Source: Ignavibacteriota bacterium (GTDB lineage Bacteria; Bacteroidota; Ignavibacteria; UBA10030; UBA6906). From it: a DNA stretch of 41,931 bases. Below the pieces are notes generated by a model. That model had not been told where the DNA came from. It saw only the letters and a program-made list of their open reading frames with translations, and ran no database searches. The position numbers were made by a program, and so were the translations under genes. This document shows, piece by piece, positions 15,065 to 24,572 of the stretch. The DNA is taken from NCBI GenBank assembly GCA_003162635.1, contig PMNE01000030.1, forward strand, positions 86,757-128,687. Reading direction: 5' to 3'. Numbering within the stretch: the first letter of the stretch is position 1; each line of letters starts with the position of its first letter.

Positions 15065-17809
15065 CTACAATGGATAGCCGATAACAAATGTAAACTCCAG
15101 CGGACCCTGTTGCAACGGGTTTTCCGGGAGACTTCCGCTGAAGAAGAAGCTCTTCCCCAGCCCGAAGGCCGCCTGTCCCACCGGGGTGTCAAACGCCAGC
15201 TCCAGGCCCAGCCCATGCCGGAGCGCGTCGAACTTGAACTCCTCGGGGACGGAGGAGATAGTCCCGATGTCGTAACGCATCCGCACATACGTATCAAAGA
15301 GAATGCGGACCGGAAGGAAATATCGCCATTCGACATTCACGAGAACGAGCTCCCGCCCTCGCCGGTCGTCCTCCCTTACCCCGAAGAAGTTCTCCCGTCC
15401 CCCAAGCCGAAATTGCTGGGCGAATGGCATGGTCTTGTCCGCAAAGCCCATGGTCAATCGCGGATGAAATGTGAAGCGCTCGCTCCAGGTCGAGTATGTT
15501 TCATACACAAACCGCACAGCGTTATACCCAACCGTGCTCCCGAACCCTTCGAAGGCGAATTCATACTGGAGGTTGACACCTACGCCCTTCATCGGGAAAG
15601 GATACTGATCCTTTGTATCCACGAGTGTCCCGAGCCGCACGATGGCCAGTCGGTTGTGCTCCTCGAGGGCGTCGGCGCCACTCAAGTTCTTGGTTCGGAC
15701 ATCCTCGAGGAGGAACTCCGCTGTCGCGTCTCCCAGCCGCTCGAGTTGTGTTCCAAAAGTGACAGAAATCCCGTACCTGATGTCCCGGTATTCGCCGACC
15801 CTCTGGCGCAGCCAATGGTTTGCCTCGGGTTGCGGAGCGTCGGCATACAGATAACTGTCCATGTCCCTGAAGAAGCCGCCGACACCAAGCGCCAGATACC
15901 AACTGAAGAGGCGCCGTGCCTTGTACTCAATGGTGGCGTCCACATTCCTTTCTCCCCCCGCAATCGTCATCCCCAGATCCATTCCCGATCCCTGGAAATT
16001 CTCGTCGCGGACGTCGATGAGTCCCTGCAGCTGCCGCTCATTGTCCGCCCGGATTCCGAATCGCACAAGTTGCGTGGGCCGGTCTTTGAGACGGATAGTC
16101 AGGATGGGGTGGCGGTCGCTGAACGCAACCTCGAGATAGACATAGTCGAAGAGCGTCGTGCTGCCGATGTTCGTCAATCCCTGGCGGGCTTTGTCGATCT
16201 GAAACACATCGCCCGGAGAAAGCGGAAACTCGCGCAGGACGAAGCTGTCCCGGGTGCGGAGACTTCCTTCCACGCGGATGCCGCCGATGATCCCTTCGTT
16301 GATCCGGACAAGGAGGGCGCCCGTCCGTTCTTCGAAATGCATGGTGTCGATCCTGGCAAGGGAGTATCCCCGGCTGCGGTAAAGTCGCAGAACCCGTTCG
16401 AGTGCTTTGCGCGTCCCCTCCGCGTTGACGGGCCTCCCCATGATCGGTGCGAAGACGGAGGTAACGTCGGCAACGGGGACCAGCTTCACCCCTTCGAAAA
16501 CGACCGAGACAAGCGGAGGATTCGGAGTGGCGGTAAACGTCACTGTTGCACTGCTGCTGTCCGTGACAACGGCGGCCCGCACATCGCGGTAGTCCCCCAG
16601 CGCATAGAGATCATCCACGGATCTCCTGATCTTTCCTACGGGAAGATCCCGTTTCCGAAGCGCCGCTTCGATCCGGTACTTCAGCGAATCCGGAATGTTC
16701 TCGTCGTTGAAGAGAACATGCGCGACATTCAGCCTTTGTGGGAGATTTTCAGATTCCTTTTCCAGCACCGCTTGCTTCTCCTCATAGAGGGCTTTGATCG
16801 CAGGCAGGTTTTCTTCCGCCGCCCTTTCCCCCGCCTGGATGAGACTATCCATATTGGTGAAGTCCGAGGAGAGGTGTCTTCCAATTTCAGGCGTCAGAAC
16901 AACGTCTGCCTCCTGCAGCTGCCGCTCATTCACCACCTTTATCATGATGCTCATGATCTGGTCGGCGGTCTGCCATGGGGCCTTCATTTCGTCCTGGGTC
17001 CGGAGCCCGCTCGTTGAATTCACTACCAACACAAGGTCGGCCCCCCAATCCCAGGCGAGATCCACCGGAATGTTCGACACAAGCCCGCCGTCCACCAATT
17101 CCATGCCGTCTTTTTCGATGGGACTGAACAGAAGAGGAACCGTGGAACTGCCACGGAGCGCCTCCGCCAGAGAGCCCTCCGAGAGAATGACCCGGTTTCC
17201 CGAGACAAGATCGGTGGCAACTACCCGGAAGGGGATCTTCAGGTCGTCGAAACTTGGATGAGGATGGTAGGGTGCCTGGAGCGTCTGAGCACTGAGGAAG
17301 TCGGTCAGGCGCTGACCGGACGAAACAGCCGGAGGAAGAACCGGCTCAAAACCCTGGAATCGCAGGGCGAAGAAGCTCCTGTCTCCTGCGATCTTCTGAT
17401 CGACAAAGAGCTCGGATCTTTTCGTGTCACCCGTCAGAGAGAGAAGGTCATCCCAGGGGGTGTTGCGGGCCAGCGAGTCGATTTCTGCGACCGTGTATCC
17501 CGACGCATACAATCCCCCCACAATGGCTCCCATACTCGTTGCTGCGATGAAATCCACGGGGATACCATTCTTCTCCAAAACGCGCAACACGCCTATTTGT
17601 GCCATCCCCCGTGCTCCTCCTCCGCTCAGCACGAGGGCGACGTGAGGGCGTTTCAGCTCACGGTGGAAAGTGTACGGCATGCCGGAAGGGACCGAATCCT
17701 CCAGAAGGGGATGGATGGAAAAAGCCGCCCGCAGATCAGGCGGCTCCGCATGAGCAGCCATCACTGCGCCGGAAAACAGTATGATCAGGAGTGTGAGCCG
17801 GTACGGCAT
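15065..17809 (-). CDS. Patatin phospholipase fused to POTRA/BamA-type outer-membrane barrel (type Vd-like)
   Basis: A 914-aa protein with signal peptide 1-21 (cleavage AHA-EP). The patatin domain at about 55-330 has the oxyanion loop LSGGGARG, nucleophile S92 in ATSMGAIVGG (Ala instead of the first Gly of GxSxG) and the catalytic Asp in VDGGLVSN near 242. POTRA-like repeats follow at about 350-575, and then a BamA/Omp85-type barrel to the C-terminus, with FRLGGRENFFGVRE near the end. This is the PlpD-like type Vd layout, in which the barrel carries the lipase to the surface. The start 17809 gives a clean signal peptide, and the promoter at 17873-17901 starts transcription downstream of the track's start (17884). 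There is no obvious ribosome site. Followed by the 87-aa gene; divergent from the batA-like gene. Confidence 0.9.
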   Translation of the reverse strand: MPYRLTLLIILFSGAVMAAHAEPPDLRAAFSIHPLLEDSVPSGMPYTFHRELKRPHVALVLSGGGARGMAQIGVLRVLEKNGIPVDFIAATSMGAIVGGLYASGYTVAEIDSLARNTPWDDLLSLTGDTKRSELFVDQKIAGDRSFFALRFQGFEPVLPPAVSSGQRLTDFLSAQTLQAPYHPHPSFDDLKIPFRVVATDLVSGNRVILSEGSLAEALRGSSTVPLLFSPIEKDGMELVDGGLVSNIPVDLAWDWGADLVLVVNSTSGLRTQDEMKAPWQTADQIMSIMIKVVNERQLQEADVVLTPEIGRHLSSDFTNMDSLIQAGERAAEENLPAIKALYEEKQAVLEKESENLPQRLNVAHVLFNDENIPDSLKYRIEAALRKRDLPVGKIRRSVDDLYALGDYRDVRAAVVTDSSSATVTFTATPNPPLVSVVFEGVKLVPVADVTSVFAPIMGRPVNAEGTRKALERVLRLYRSRGYSLARIDTMHFEERTGALLVRINEGIIGGIRVEGSLRTRDSFVLREFPLSPGDVFQIDKARQGLTNIGSTTLFDYVYLEVAFSDRHPILTIRLKDRPTQLVRFGIRADNERQLQGLIDVRDENFQGSGMDLGMTIAGGERNVDATIEYKARRLFSWYLALGVGGFFRDMDSYLYADAPQPEANHWLRQRVGEYRDIRYGISVTFGTQLERLGDATAEFLLEDVRTKNLSGADALEEHNRLAIVRLGTLVDTKDQYPFPMKGVGVNLQYEFAFEGFGSTVGYNAVRFVYETYSTWSERFTFHPRLTMGFADKTMPFAQQFRLGGRENFFGVREDDRRGRELVLVNVEWRYFLPVRILFDTYVRMRYDIGTISSVPEEFKFDALRHGLGLELAFDTPVGQAAFGLGKSFFFSGSLPENPLQQGPLEFTFVIGYPL

Positions 17810-17872
17810 GGAATTGACAACACACGAGGGGTGTGAGAGATGGGCCTTCTCGAATCGAGTCTTTCCCATATA

Positions 17873-17901
17873 AATATATCCCACAGTGAGGGGAGAGTCA
17901 A
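17873..17901 (-). promoter_or_regulatory. Sigma-70-type promoter for the patatin-BamA gene
   Basis: TTGACT (17896-17901), 17-base spacer, TATATT (17873-17878) on the minus strand. Predicted start near 17866 gives a leader of about 57 bases to ATG 17809. Confidence 0.6.
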
Positions 17902-17937
17902 GTTGCTTTTCGGTCGATTTTTACCCTTCTTTTTTCA

Positions 17938-20226
17938 ATGACGTTCCTGAATCCCATTCTCCTTTTCGGTCTCGCCGCTGCTCTCGTCCCTCTTGTGCTG
18001 CATCTTCTTACCCTGCGCAGACTGCGGACAATCGATTTCAGCTCTCTTCGGTTTCTCAAGGAGCTGCAGAAGTCCTCCATCCGGCGGATCCGCTTCCAGC
18101 AGATTCTCCTTTTGATTCTCCGGACACTGCTGATGGTCTTTCTTGTTCTGGCATTTGCACGCCCGGCATTGCGCGGCTCGTTCGCCGCCATCGGCGGAGG
18201 CGAAGCCGCCAGCACAACGGTGATTCTCCTCGATGATTCACCAAGCATGGAAGTCCGTGATGAGCGGGGAACGTCGTTCTCCCGCGCGCTGCAAAGCGCT
18301 CAGAGGATCGTCGACCTGGCACGCGACAACGACCATCTCTCTCTTGTTCCGCTTTCGACGACCGCCGGCAGCGCAGCACTGCCTGGACGCCACACTCGCA
18401 CTTCGGCACACGCCTTCCTTGCCGATGCGCATCCCTCCTCTGTCAGCGTACCGTTTCGTCACGCCCTCATGCGTGTGAACGAACTCCTCGCAGCATCGAC
18501 GGACGCAAACCACGAGGTGGTCATCATCACCGACGGACAGGCGACGCAGTTCGGGGGAACCGTTGCCGGAGAGCATGCGGATACCCGGGGGCCTCTCCCG
18601 GGAGAACGTGTGATACAGCAGGGAGGAACTCCACGCAACGACACGACAGGAAGATTTGATCCTCTCGCCCGCCTGTTTGTTCTCATGTCTCCCCCCTCAC
18701 ACCACGGAAATGCCGGCATTCTCGATGCCGAAATCCTCACCCGTATCGTCGCTGGCAACAGACCTGTTCGCCTCTCCGCACAAGTGGGAAATTTCGACCA
18801 GGGAGCTTTGCACGGGGCAGTGACAAGCGTCTATCTCGGTTCCGACAGAGTCGCCCAGCGAAGCGTTGATCTCCCACCCGAGGGAGTCACCGCGCAGGAG
18901 TACGAGTTTTCCCCGCGCCGGCGAGGCATTGTCGGTGGATACGTGGAAATACAGGAAGATCTGTTCGAGCCGGATAACCGGAGGTACTTCACGCTGGATA
19001 TTCCGCGCACCATTTCCGTTCTTCTCGCCGGCCCCGTTCAGGCTTCCACAACCCTCCCGCACCTGGCGCTCTCGCTTGCCGGCGATTCGATCCTCGCCGG
19101 GTATCTCGCAACGCAACAGATGACGACAGCCGAAATCCCCTCGGTCGATCTGGGTACATTCGACGTCCTGATCCTGTGCGGGGTCAAGAGTCTCTCACGG
19201 GCCGCCGTGCAGAACATCAGCGCATTTGTAAGGGGGGGAGGGGGCCTGATTCTCTTCCCGGGACCCGATGATCCTCCTGATGCCTACAACAACGAGCTGC
19301 TTCCCGCCCTCGGCCTCCCGCCTGTCGCCGGATCTCCCACAATCCAATCCGGAGAGAGCTTCCTGTCGATCAGCACGATCGATTATGCCCATCCTCTTCT
19401 GGAGGGCATGTTTGGCGAACGGCCGGGGATACGGAAGAGGGCACCCGCCATCGAATCGCCCCGCATCCGGACGTCGCTTCCGCTGACCACAGGGTCCAGT
19501 GGCAGCGCCATCATCACACTTTCCAACGGCCGTCCCTTCCTTTCCGAAACTCCCGTCCGAAGCGGACGGGTTCTTTTTTTTGCGGTCGAGGCGGGTCTCG
19601 GATGGTCCGATTTCCCGGTCAAGGGTCTCTTCGCGCCGTTACTTCATCGCGCCGTCCTTTACTTGAGCATGCGTTCCACCGCCGGTCAGCCACTCCTGAC
19701 GGGCGAGCAGCTGCGTATCGCGTCGCGTCTCCGCGAATTCACGGAACGCGATGTTTTCTTCCTTGTCCGTCCCGATGGATCACGTCGTCGCGTCGTTCCC
19801 GCTGTGACGGCGGGGACGGGCATGGCGATCTTTGACGGTGGCATTGCGGACGAACCGGGCGTGTATGCCGTTCTCCAGGATTCGTCGGGACAAAAGGGAG
19901 CGGTGGAACGCATCCTCGCCGCGGCCGCGGTGAACATTCCACGGGAAGAATCCGATCTCCGTCCGGCTGCGGACTCGGACTCGATTCCCCTCTGGAAGAG
20001 CGTCGGCATTGACCCCTCATCGGTCCGCTTTGTCGCCACGGGGGAGGCAGCGGCGGAAAGTATCCGCCTCTCAAGATACGGAGTGGAGTTGTGGCAATGG
20101 TGCCTGATACTCGCCCTGCTCTGCGCGCTTGCCGAAATGGTGGTCGGACGGGTTGCAGGGAAGAACGTCCGGAGGGCTTTGCAGAGCAGCGGTTTTCGCG
20201 GAGAAACGGAAGGGAGCGCATCATGA
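17938..20226 (+). CDS. BatA-domain membrane protein with vWA domain
   Basis: A 762-aa inner-membrane protein. The N-terminus MTFLNPILLFGLAAALVPLV is the BatA-domain signature common in Bacteroidota and relatives. A second membrane segment follows at about 55-75, then a vWA domain with the MIDAS motif DDSPS, a beta-rich middle, a flavodoxin/GATase-like stretch (DVLILCGVKSL, GGGGLILFPG) and a C-terminal membrane helix (CLILALLCALAEMV). Relatives lie in MoxR/BatABCDE loci, but no MoxR, BatB or BatD is next to it here, so its role (envelope stress or metal-dependent assembly) is open. The start has no clear ribosome site, as is common in the group. Its last four bases overlap the hflX start (ATGA). 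A terminator-like hairpin lies inside the gene. Confidence 0.85.
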   Translation: MTFLNPILLFGLAAALVPLVLHLLTLRRLRTIDFSSLRFLKELQKSSIRRIRFQQILLLILRTLLMVFLVLAFARPALRGSFAAIGGGEAASTTVILLDDSPSMEVRDERGTSFSRALQSAQRIVDLARDNDHLSLVPLSTTAGSAALPGRHTRTSAHAFLADAHPSSVSVPFRHALMRVNELLAASTDANHEVVIITDGQATQFGGTVAGEHADTRGPLPGERVIQQGGTPRNDTTGRFDPLARLFVLMSPPSHHGNAGILDAEILTRIVAGNRPVRLSAQVGNFDQGALHGAVTSVYLGSDRVAQRSVDLPPEGVTAQEYEFSPRRRGIVGGYVEIQEDLFEPDNRRYFTLDIPRTISVLLAGPVQASTTLPHLALSLAGDSILAGYLATQQMTTAEIPSVDLGTFDVLILCGVKSLSRAAVQNISAFVRGGGGLILFPGPDDPPDAYNNELLPALGLPPVAGSPTIQSGESFLSISTIDYAHPLLEGMFGERPGIRKRAPAIESPRIRTSLPLTTGSSGSAIITLSNGRPFLSETPVRSGRVLFFAVEAGLGWSDFPVKGLFAPLLHRAVLYLSMRSTAGQPLLTGEQLRIASRLREFTERDVFFLVRPDGSRRRVVPAVTAGTGMAIFDGGIADEPGVYAVLQDSSGQKGAVERILAAAAVNIPREESDLRPAADSDSIPLWKSVGIDPSSVRFVATGEAAAESIRLSRYGVELWQWCLILALLCALAEMVVGRVAGKNVRRALQSSGFRGETEGSAS
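19552..19581 (+). terminator. Intrinsic-terminator-like hairpin plus T-tract inside the batA-like gene
   Basis: CCCGTCCG, loop AAG, CGGACGGG (19552-19570), followed at once by TTCTTTTTTTT (19571-19581). This is the most terminator-like structure in the window, yet it sits in sense orientation inside the open frame, encoding VRSGRVLFFAV. It could attenuate read-through into hflX. Confidence 0.5.
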
Positions 20227-21503
20227 TGCAGGACACGAAACGCAGTGAACGGGCCCTCCTCGTCGGCGTGGTGACGCGCGACCAGAGACGCGCGAAGGTG
20301 GAAGACTACCTGAAAGAACTGGCGCTCCTGGCCGATTCAGCGGGGGCGGAAGTCGTTCACACCATCGTCCAGGAACGAAAATCGATCGACGCGGCGTTCT
20401 ACATCGGCAAGGGAAAAGCAGAAGAGCTTGTGTGGCTCGCGGGGGAAAAGAAAATCGATATCGTCATCTTCGACGACGACCTGTCGCCGGTACAGGTTCG
20501 CAACCTCGAGTCCCTCATCCCGTGCAAGATTATTGACCGGAGCGGCATCATCCTTGACATTTTCGCATCGCGGGCGCGCACGAGTGAGGCAAAAACCCAG
20601 GTCGAGCTCGCGCAGCTTCAATACATGCTCCCCCGCCTCACCCGCCAGTGGACCCACTTGTCGAAACAGTTCGGCGGCATCGGGACCAAGGGACCCGGGG
20701 AGACCCAGATCGAAACGGACCGGCGCACAATCCGGACGAAGATCACACGGCTCAAGGCCCGGCTTCAGGAAATCAGCACAGAACGGGACGTCCAGCGGAA
20801 AGGACGCGAGAACCTTCCCCGGGCATCGCTGGTCGGCTACACCAACTCCGGGAAGTCAACCCTCCTGAAGAGACTCTCGGGGGCCGACGTCTTCATTCAG
20901 GACCGGCTGTTCGCGACGCTCGACCCGACGGTCCGGCTGGTTGCATTCACTCCGGCCCACCGCGTGCTTCTCTCCGACACCGTCGGTTTCATCCGGAAGC
21001 TCCCCCACCATCTGGTCGCCTCGTTCAAGAGCACGCTCGATGAGGTCCGCGACGCCGATCTGCTCCTCCACGTCATTGACCTCAGCCATCCGCTCTTTGA
21101 AGAGCAAATAGCCATCGTCAATGAGACTTTGGAAGAGATCGGCACCCAGGGAAAACCGACCATCCATGTCTTCAACAAAGTGGACAGGGTCGAGAACAGG
21201 AGTTTGATCACCTCTGTCCTGTCCCGTTTCGGCAATGCGGTCTGCATTTCTGCGGAGCGGGGAATCAACATGAACGGACTTGTCAGCGCCGTCGCGGAGC
21301 TGCTCGAAGGGACGATCGTCGAAGAGACCATACGGTTCAAGCAGGACGATTACGAGCTCATGTCGCAGGTACATGACGAGGGAGAAGTGTTGGAGAAACG
21401 TTACGATGGCACCAGCGTGTTCGTCCGATTTCGCATGGACCGTGCGCGGGCCGAACGGATCAAAGACGCCCTCGCCCGCAAGCGCTCGCGCCGTCGTCAC
21501 TGA
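20223..21503 (+). CDS. hflX: GTPase HflX
   Basis: HflX is a ribosome-associated GTPase that splits or rescues stalled 70S ribosomes under stress. The 426-aa protein has the N-terminal HflX domain with FYIGKGKAEEL, the family hallmark GGIGTKGPGETQIETDRR, a coiled-coil linker, then the G domain: G1 GYTNSGKST, G3 DTVGFIRKLPHHLV, G4 NKVD and G5 SAERG. ATG 20223 overlaps the TGA of the batA-like gene (ATGA) and is preceded by GGAAGGGAG, so translation is probably coupled. The track's longer N-terminus lies inside the upstream gene. Its stop codon overlaps the convergent GH133-like gene by 7 bases. Confidence 0.95.
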   Translation: MMQDTKRSERALLVGVVTRDQRRAKVEDYLKELALLADSAGAEVVHTIVQERKSIDAAFYIGKGKAEELVWLAGEKKIDIVIFDDDLSPVQVRNLESLIPCKIIDRSGIILDIFASRARTSEAKTQVELAQLQYMLPRLTRQWTHLSKQFGGIGTKGPGETQIETDRRTIRTKITRLKARLQEISTERDVQRKGRENLPRASLVGYTNSGKSTLLKRLSGADVFIQDRLFATLDPTVRLVAFTPAHRVLLSDTVGFIRKLPHHLVASFKSTLDEVRDADLLLHVIDLSHPLFEEQIAIVNETLEEIGTQGKPTIHVFNKVDRVENRSLITSVLSRFGNAVCISAERGINMNGLVSAVAELLEGTIVEETIRFKQDDYELMSQVHDEGEVLEKRYDGTSVFVRFRMDRARAERIKDALARKRSRRRH

Positions 21504-23653
21504 CCCAGATCCGAGGACGACTCCCTTTGGGAGAATTTCTTCAAGTGCCGTGCCCCCGTCATCTTTGCTTCCTTCGCGTCGAGGAACATCATCGCGGCGT
21601 CATCCGTGAAGATGAGAGTGAGGTCTTTCCCCGCAGTGAGGGAAACGGCCCCGCGCCAGGCATCACCGTTTTCCAGTATCCAGAGGAAACTCACCTTCAT
21701 CGGTTCGGGAAGATCCTGTGCGCGCAGGATGATCCGGCCCTCGCCGTGCGTGCGCCGAAGGGTGCCGTCGATCGGGTGGGAGCCCGCGTACACAGTGAAC
21801 TCCGCCTCCGTCATATCGTCCGGAAGCTTGGGCTGGATCGTCAGGGTCTTGGTCGTAAAATCGACCCGAAGACCGAGATAGTCCTGATAGATACTTCGCA
21901 TAAACTCAGCCATCCCGGTCAACGAGGCATCGCTGCCTCCCGAGCCGGGAGGAAGGATTTCCGGCAATGTCCCGGCCATCCCTTCGTTCAGGACGCAACG
22001 TGCCATGGACCTCGCCATCCGGTAGCTAAGGTCCTGCCTGTCGTACCGGGTGAGGGCGTAGGTCACCGGGCCCGCAAGCCAGCTCCAAACCTTTCCATCA
22101 AAGAGCGTCGCTCCGTCCGCCGCCGCGGGGGAGAGCGTCGCCACGCCCATCGGTGACATGAGAGTCCGTGCGGCCTGACGCACCACACCGAACCTCATTG
22201 ACTCCTGTTCCAGAATCTCAAGGCACATGACGCCATTCGGCCGGATCTCCGTACTTCGTTTCCCTCCCGATTCGAGATGGTCCACCAGCGTGTGCGATAC
22301 TGTGTCGCTAAATTCTTTTGCGAAGTTGCCGGCCGTTGCCGCCGAGGCGGCCCACCATGCCTCCTCGTGCGTGGAGTCACCCAGGAATGCCGCCACATAC
22401 GAACTGATCATTTGCTGGAAATACCAGAGAAGCTGCAATTCCACCGCCCTGTTCCCCCTCGCTTTCTGCGTCATCCATGTTTCGTAGGGACCGTGCGTGA
22501 GAAAGTTTTCCTTGTCGGTGTGACTCGCATACGTTCCCTCCAGACTTCTCTCGATGACCGGAAAGAGCGATCGGACGAGGGACGTGTCGTTCGCGTACAC
22601 AACATGTTCGTACAATTCCCTGACGAACCAAGGGGAGACATCCGCCCCACCGTAGGTGCTTTTTCCGCCAATGATCCTGTCGGGAATGCGCCCAAACGTC
22701 CGGCTTCCCGCACGCGTATCCTGGTACCGTGCCAGCGTCCGGATGATTGCCCCCGTACGTCCGTAATCGCCCGTGGCGAGCCCAATACCGGCGATCGATT
22801 GTGCGTTCCCTCTCGCGTCAATCGAACCATCCCACGGCACATTTCCGACTGCAAAAGTGTCACGTCCTTCAACGACGAACCCATCCAGTGACAGCTTGAT
22901 CCATTGGATGGCCATGGTCAGCGTGTCATCCGATGTCCGTAGGTACGATGCGTTCAGGAAGCGCTCCATCCGTCCCCTGCGCATCGCTGCCGCCGTATCG
23001 AGCGCTGCGAGAAGCAGCTCCGCCGTCGCCGGGTCTCTCCCCCTGGGAAGGTCGACAACAAGAAAACGTGCCGGCCGCCCGTGCAGCGTCACGACATCTT
23101 TTTCCCCCTCCGCCGACGGCCCTCCGGTCAACACCACAGTCCTCCCCTCCGATGTCTTCCAGATCGCCCGCCCCCTTCCCCCTCCGTCCCCCCCAAAGAC
23201 AAGCCCGCTCCCGGTGATCGGACGCACGGAGACAGGGCCATCCGATCCCCCATCGACCACCAGCGCCATCGCGTGGACGTCCCCGACGGCATCCAGAGAC
23301 GCAAGCGTGACCGTCGTCCCGCCGGCGTACGACCTGCGGACCTCGAACGGCCGGATGATTCCCGAATCGAGCCGATCGGGCATCAGGGCCTTCCCATCGA
23401 TCTCAATGTTCAGCCCGTCAAGGATGACGGTGCCGTTCACCGACCAGCGATCGCGATCCATGCTTCCCCTCGCAATCGTCCCGACGAGAAATCCCCCCTC
23501 CTTGTCGGACTGCATGTACGATCGTGGATGGTCCAGGACAGTGATGGCAATGTTTTCGATGCGGATCGCATCGCGAGCGTGTTGCGAGTAATCTGTTTTC
23601 TGACATCCCAGGAAGGAGATGGCACAGAGAAACAATGCAGCAGCGGTTCGCAT
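21497..23653 (-). CDS. Putative lipoprotein glycosidase, GH133-like (amylo-alpha-1,6-glucosidase fold)
   Basis: A 718-aa protein with signal sequence MRTAAALFLCAISFLGC; the Cys fits a lipobox, so it is probably lipid-anchored. From about residue 240 the sequence resembles the (alpha/alpha)6 barrel of glycogen-debranching amylo-alpha-1,6-glucosidases (GH133): GIGLATGDYGRTGAIIRTL, GRIPDRI, GGADVSPWFVRELYEHV, THGPYETWM and NRAVELQLLWY, ending with a beta-rich C-terminus. Family members hydrolyse alpha-1,6 branches of glycogen-like glucans; an exported lipoprotein form would act on external glucan. Assignment rests on motif spacing and is moderate. ATG 23653 follows GAGG and gives the signal peptide; the track's 54 extra residues do not fit. 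Divergent from the inositol monophosphatase gene; possible promoter TTGGAA-N17-TAGGTT upstream. Confidence 0.65.
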   Translation of the reverse strand: MRTAAALFLCAISFLGCQKTDYSQHARDAIRIENIAITVLDHPRSYMQSDKEGGFLVGTIARGSMDRDRWSVNGTVILDGLNIEIDGKALMPDRLDSGIIRPFEVRRSYAGGTTVTLASLDAVGDVHAMALVVDGGSDGPVSVRPITGSGLVFGGDGGGRGRAIWKTSEGRTVVLTGGPSAEGEKDVVTLHGRPARFLVVDLPRGRDPATAELLLAALDTAAAMRRGRMERFLNASYLRTSDDTLTMAIQWIKLSLDGFVVEGRDTFAVGNVPWDGSIDARGNAQSIAGIGLATGDYGRTGAIIRTLARYQDTRAGSRTFGRIPDRIIGGKSTYGGADVSPWFVRELYEHVVYANDTSLVRSLFPVIERSLEGTYASHTDKENFLTHGPYETWMTQKARGNRAVELQLLWYFQQMISSYVAAFLGDSTHEEAWWAASAATAGNFAKEFSDTVSHTLVDHLESGGKRSTEIRPNGVMCLEILEQESMRFGVVRQAARTLMSPMGVATLSPAAADGATLFDGKVWSWLAGPVTYALTRYDRQDLSYRMARSMARCVLNEGMAGTLPEILPPGSGGSDASLTGMAEFMRSIYQDYLGLRVDFTTKTLTIQPKLPDDMTEAEFTVYAGSHPIDGTLRRTHGEGRIILRAQDLPEPMKVSFLWILENGDAWRGAVSLTAGKDLTLIFTDDAAMMFLDAKEAKMTGARHLKKFSQRESSSDLGQ

Positions 23654-23783
23654 GGAGGCCTCTGGTGGATGAATTGGAAAACAACCTACGGAAAACGACG
23701 CGGATTTCCAACAGGCACGGTGGCATCCGCGATGCGATTGTGGTATCTTGATGAGATCAACCATCACACAGCGGACAGAGAAG

Positions 23784-24572
23784 ATGCTCAACACTGCCAT
23801 GGAAGCGGCGCGCACGGCGGGTCAATTCCTCCGTGAAAACGTCGGTCGAGTTCGCTCCATTGAAGTGAAACAGGGACAGGAGCGCAACCTGGTGTCGGAA
23901 ATCGACAAGGGATCGGAACGGAAGATCATCCAGATGATCAAAACCCGTTATCCGGACCACGCCATCCTCGCCGAAGAGAGCGGGAAGAGCGGTGCCGGAA
24001 CCGATTGCACGTGGATTATCGATCCGCTCGATGGGACAACGAATTTTCTTCATGGTCTTCCGATCTTCAGCGTGTCGATCGCGGTGGAACAAAAGGGGGA
24101 GATCGTGGCGGGCGTCGTGTACGATCCGAACCGCGACGAAATGTTCACGGCGGAAAGAGGGAGCGGGGCATTCCTGAACGGACAACGCCTTGCCGTGTCC
24201 CAGGCAATTGCACTCATCGACGGTCTTCTCGTCACGGGTTTCCCCTATGACCTGTCGACAAATCCATGGCCGACAATCGATTACTTTACCGACTTTCTGA
24301 TCGAGGCAGGGGCGGTCAGGCGCCTCGGCTCAGCGGCGCTGGACCTCGCGTATGTCGCGGCGGGAAGATTTGACGGGTATTGGGAGGTGAGTCTCGCTCC
24401 CTGGGATATGGCAGCAGGAATACTGCTGGTACAGGAGGCGGGAGGAAGACTGAGCAACCTGACGGGCGAACCGCAGAGCATCTACGAGAAGAGTGTTCTC
24501 GCATCGAACGGCAGGATCCATGACGCGATGCTGGCAGTCCTGAACGCCTCTCCTCGGAACATCCGGCGCTAA
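23784..24572 (+). CDS. Inositol monophosphatase family protein (SuhB-like)
   Basis: A 262-aa Mg2+-dependent phosphatase of the inositol monophosphatase/FBPase superfamily. Metal-binding residues are all present: E64 in LAEESG, D80 and D83 in WIIDPLDGTTNFLHG, and D208 in SLAPWDMAAG. Substrates in this family include inositol-1-phosphate, histidinol phosphate, PAP and fructose-1,6-bisphosphate; the sequence does not decide, though the SuhB-like form is the closest in feel. ATG 23784 after AGAGAAG gives the standard family N-terminus; the track adds 12 residues. Cytoplasmic. Convergent with the ferredoxin gene. Confidence 0.88.
   Translation: MLNTAMEAARTAGQFLRENVGRVRSIEVKQGQERNLVSEIDKGSERKIIQMIKTRYPDHAILAEESGKSGAGTDCTWIIDPLDGTTNFLHGLPIFSVSIAVEQKGEIVAGVVYDPNRDEMFTAERGSGAFLNGQRLAVSQAIALIDGLLVTGFPYDLSTNPWPTIDYFTDFLIEAGAVRRLGSAALDLAYVAAGRFDGYWEVSLAPWDMAAGILLVQEAGGRLSNLTGEPQSIYEKSVLASNGRIHDAMLAVLNASPRNIRR

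Noticed and set aside
15110-17017. 635-aa plus-strand ORF opposite the patatin-BamA gene
   Set aside because: Antisense shadow; no motifs, while the minus frame has signal peptide, patatin motifs and barrel.
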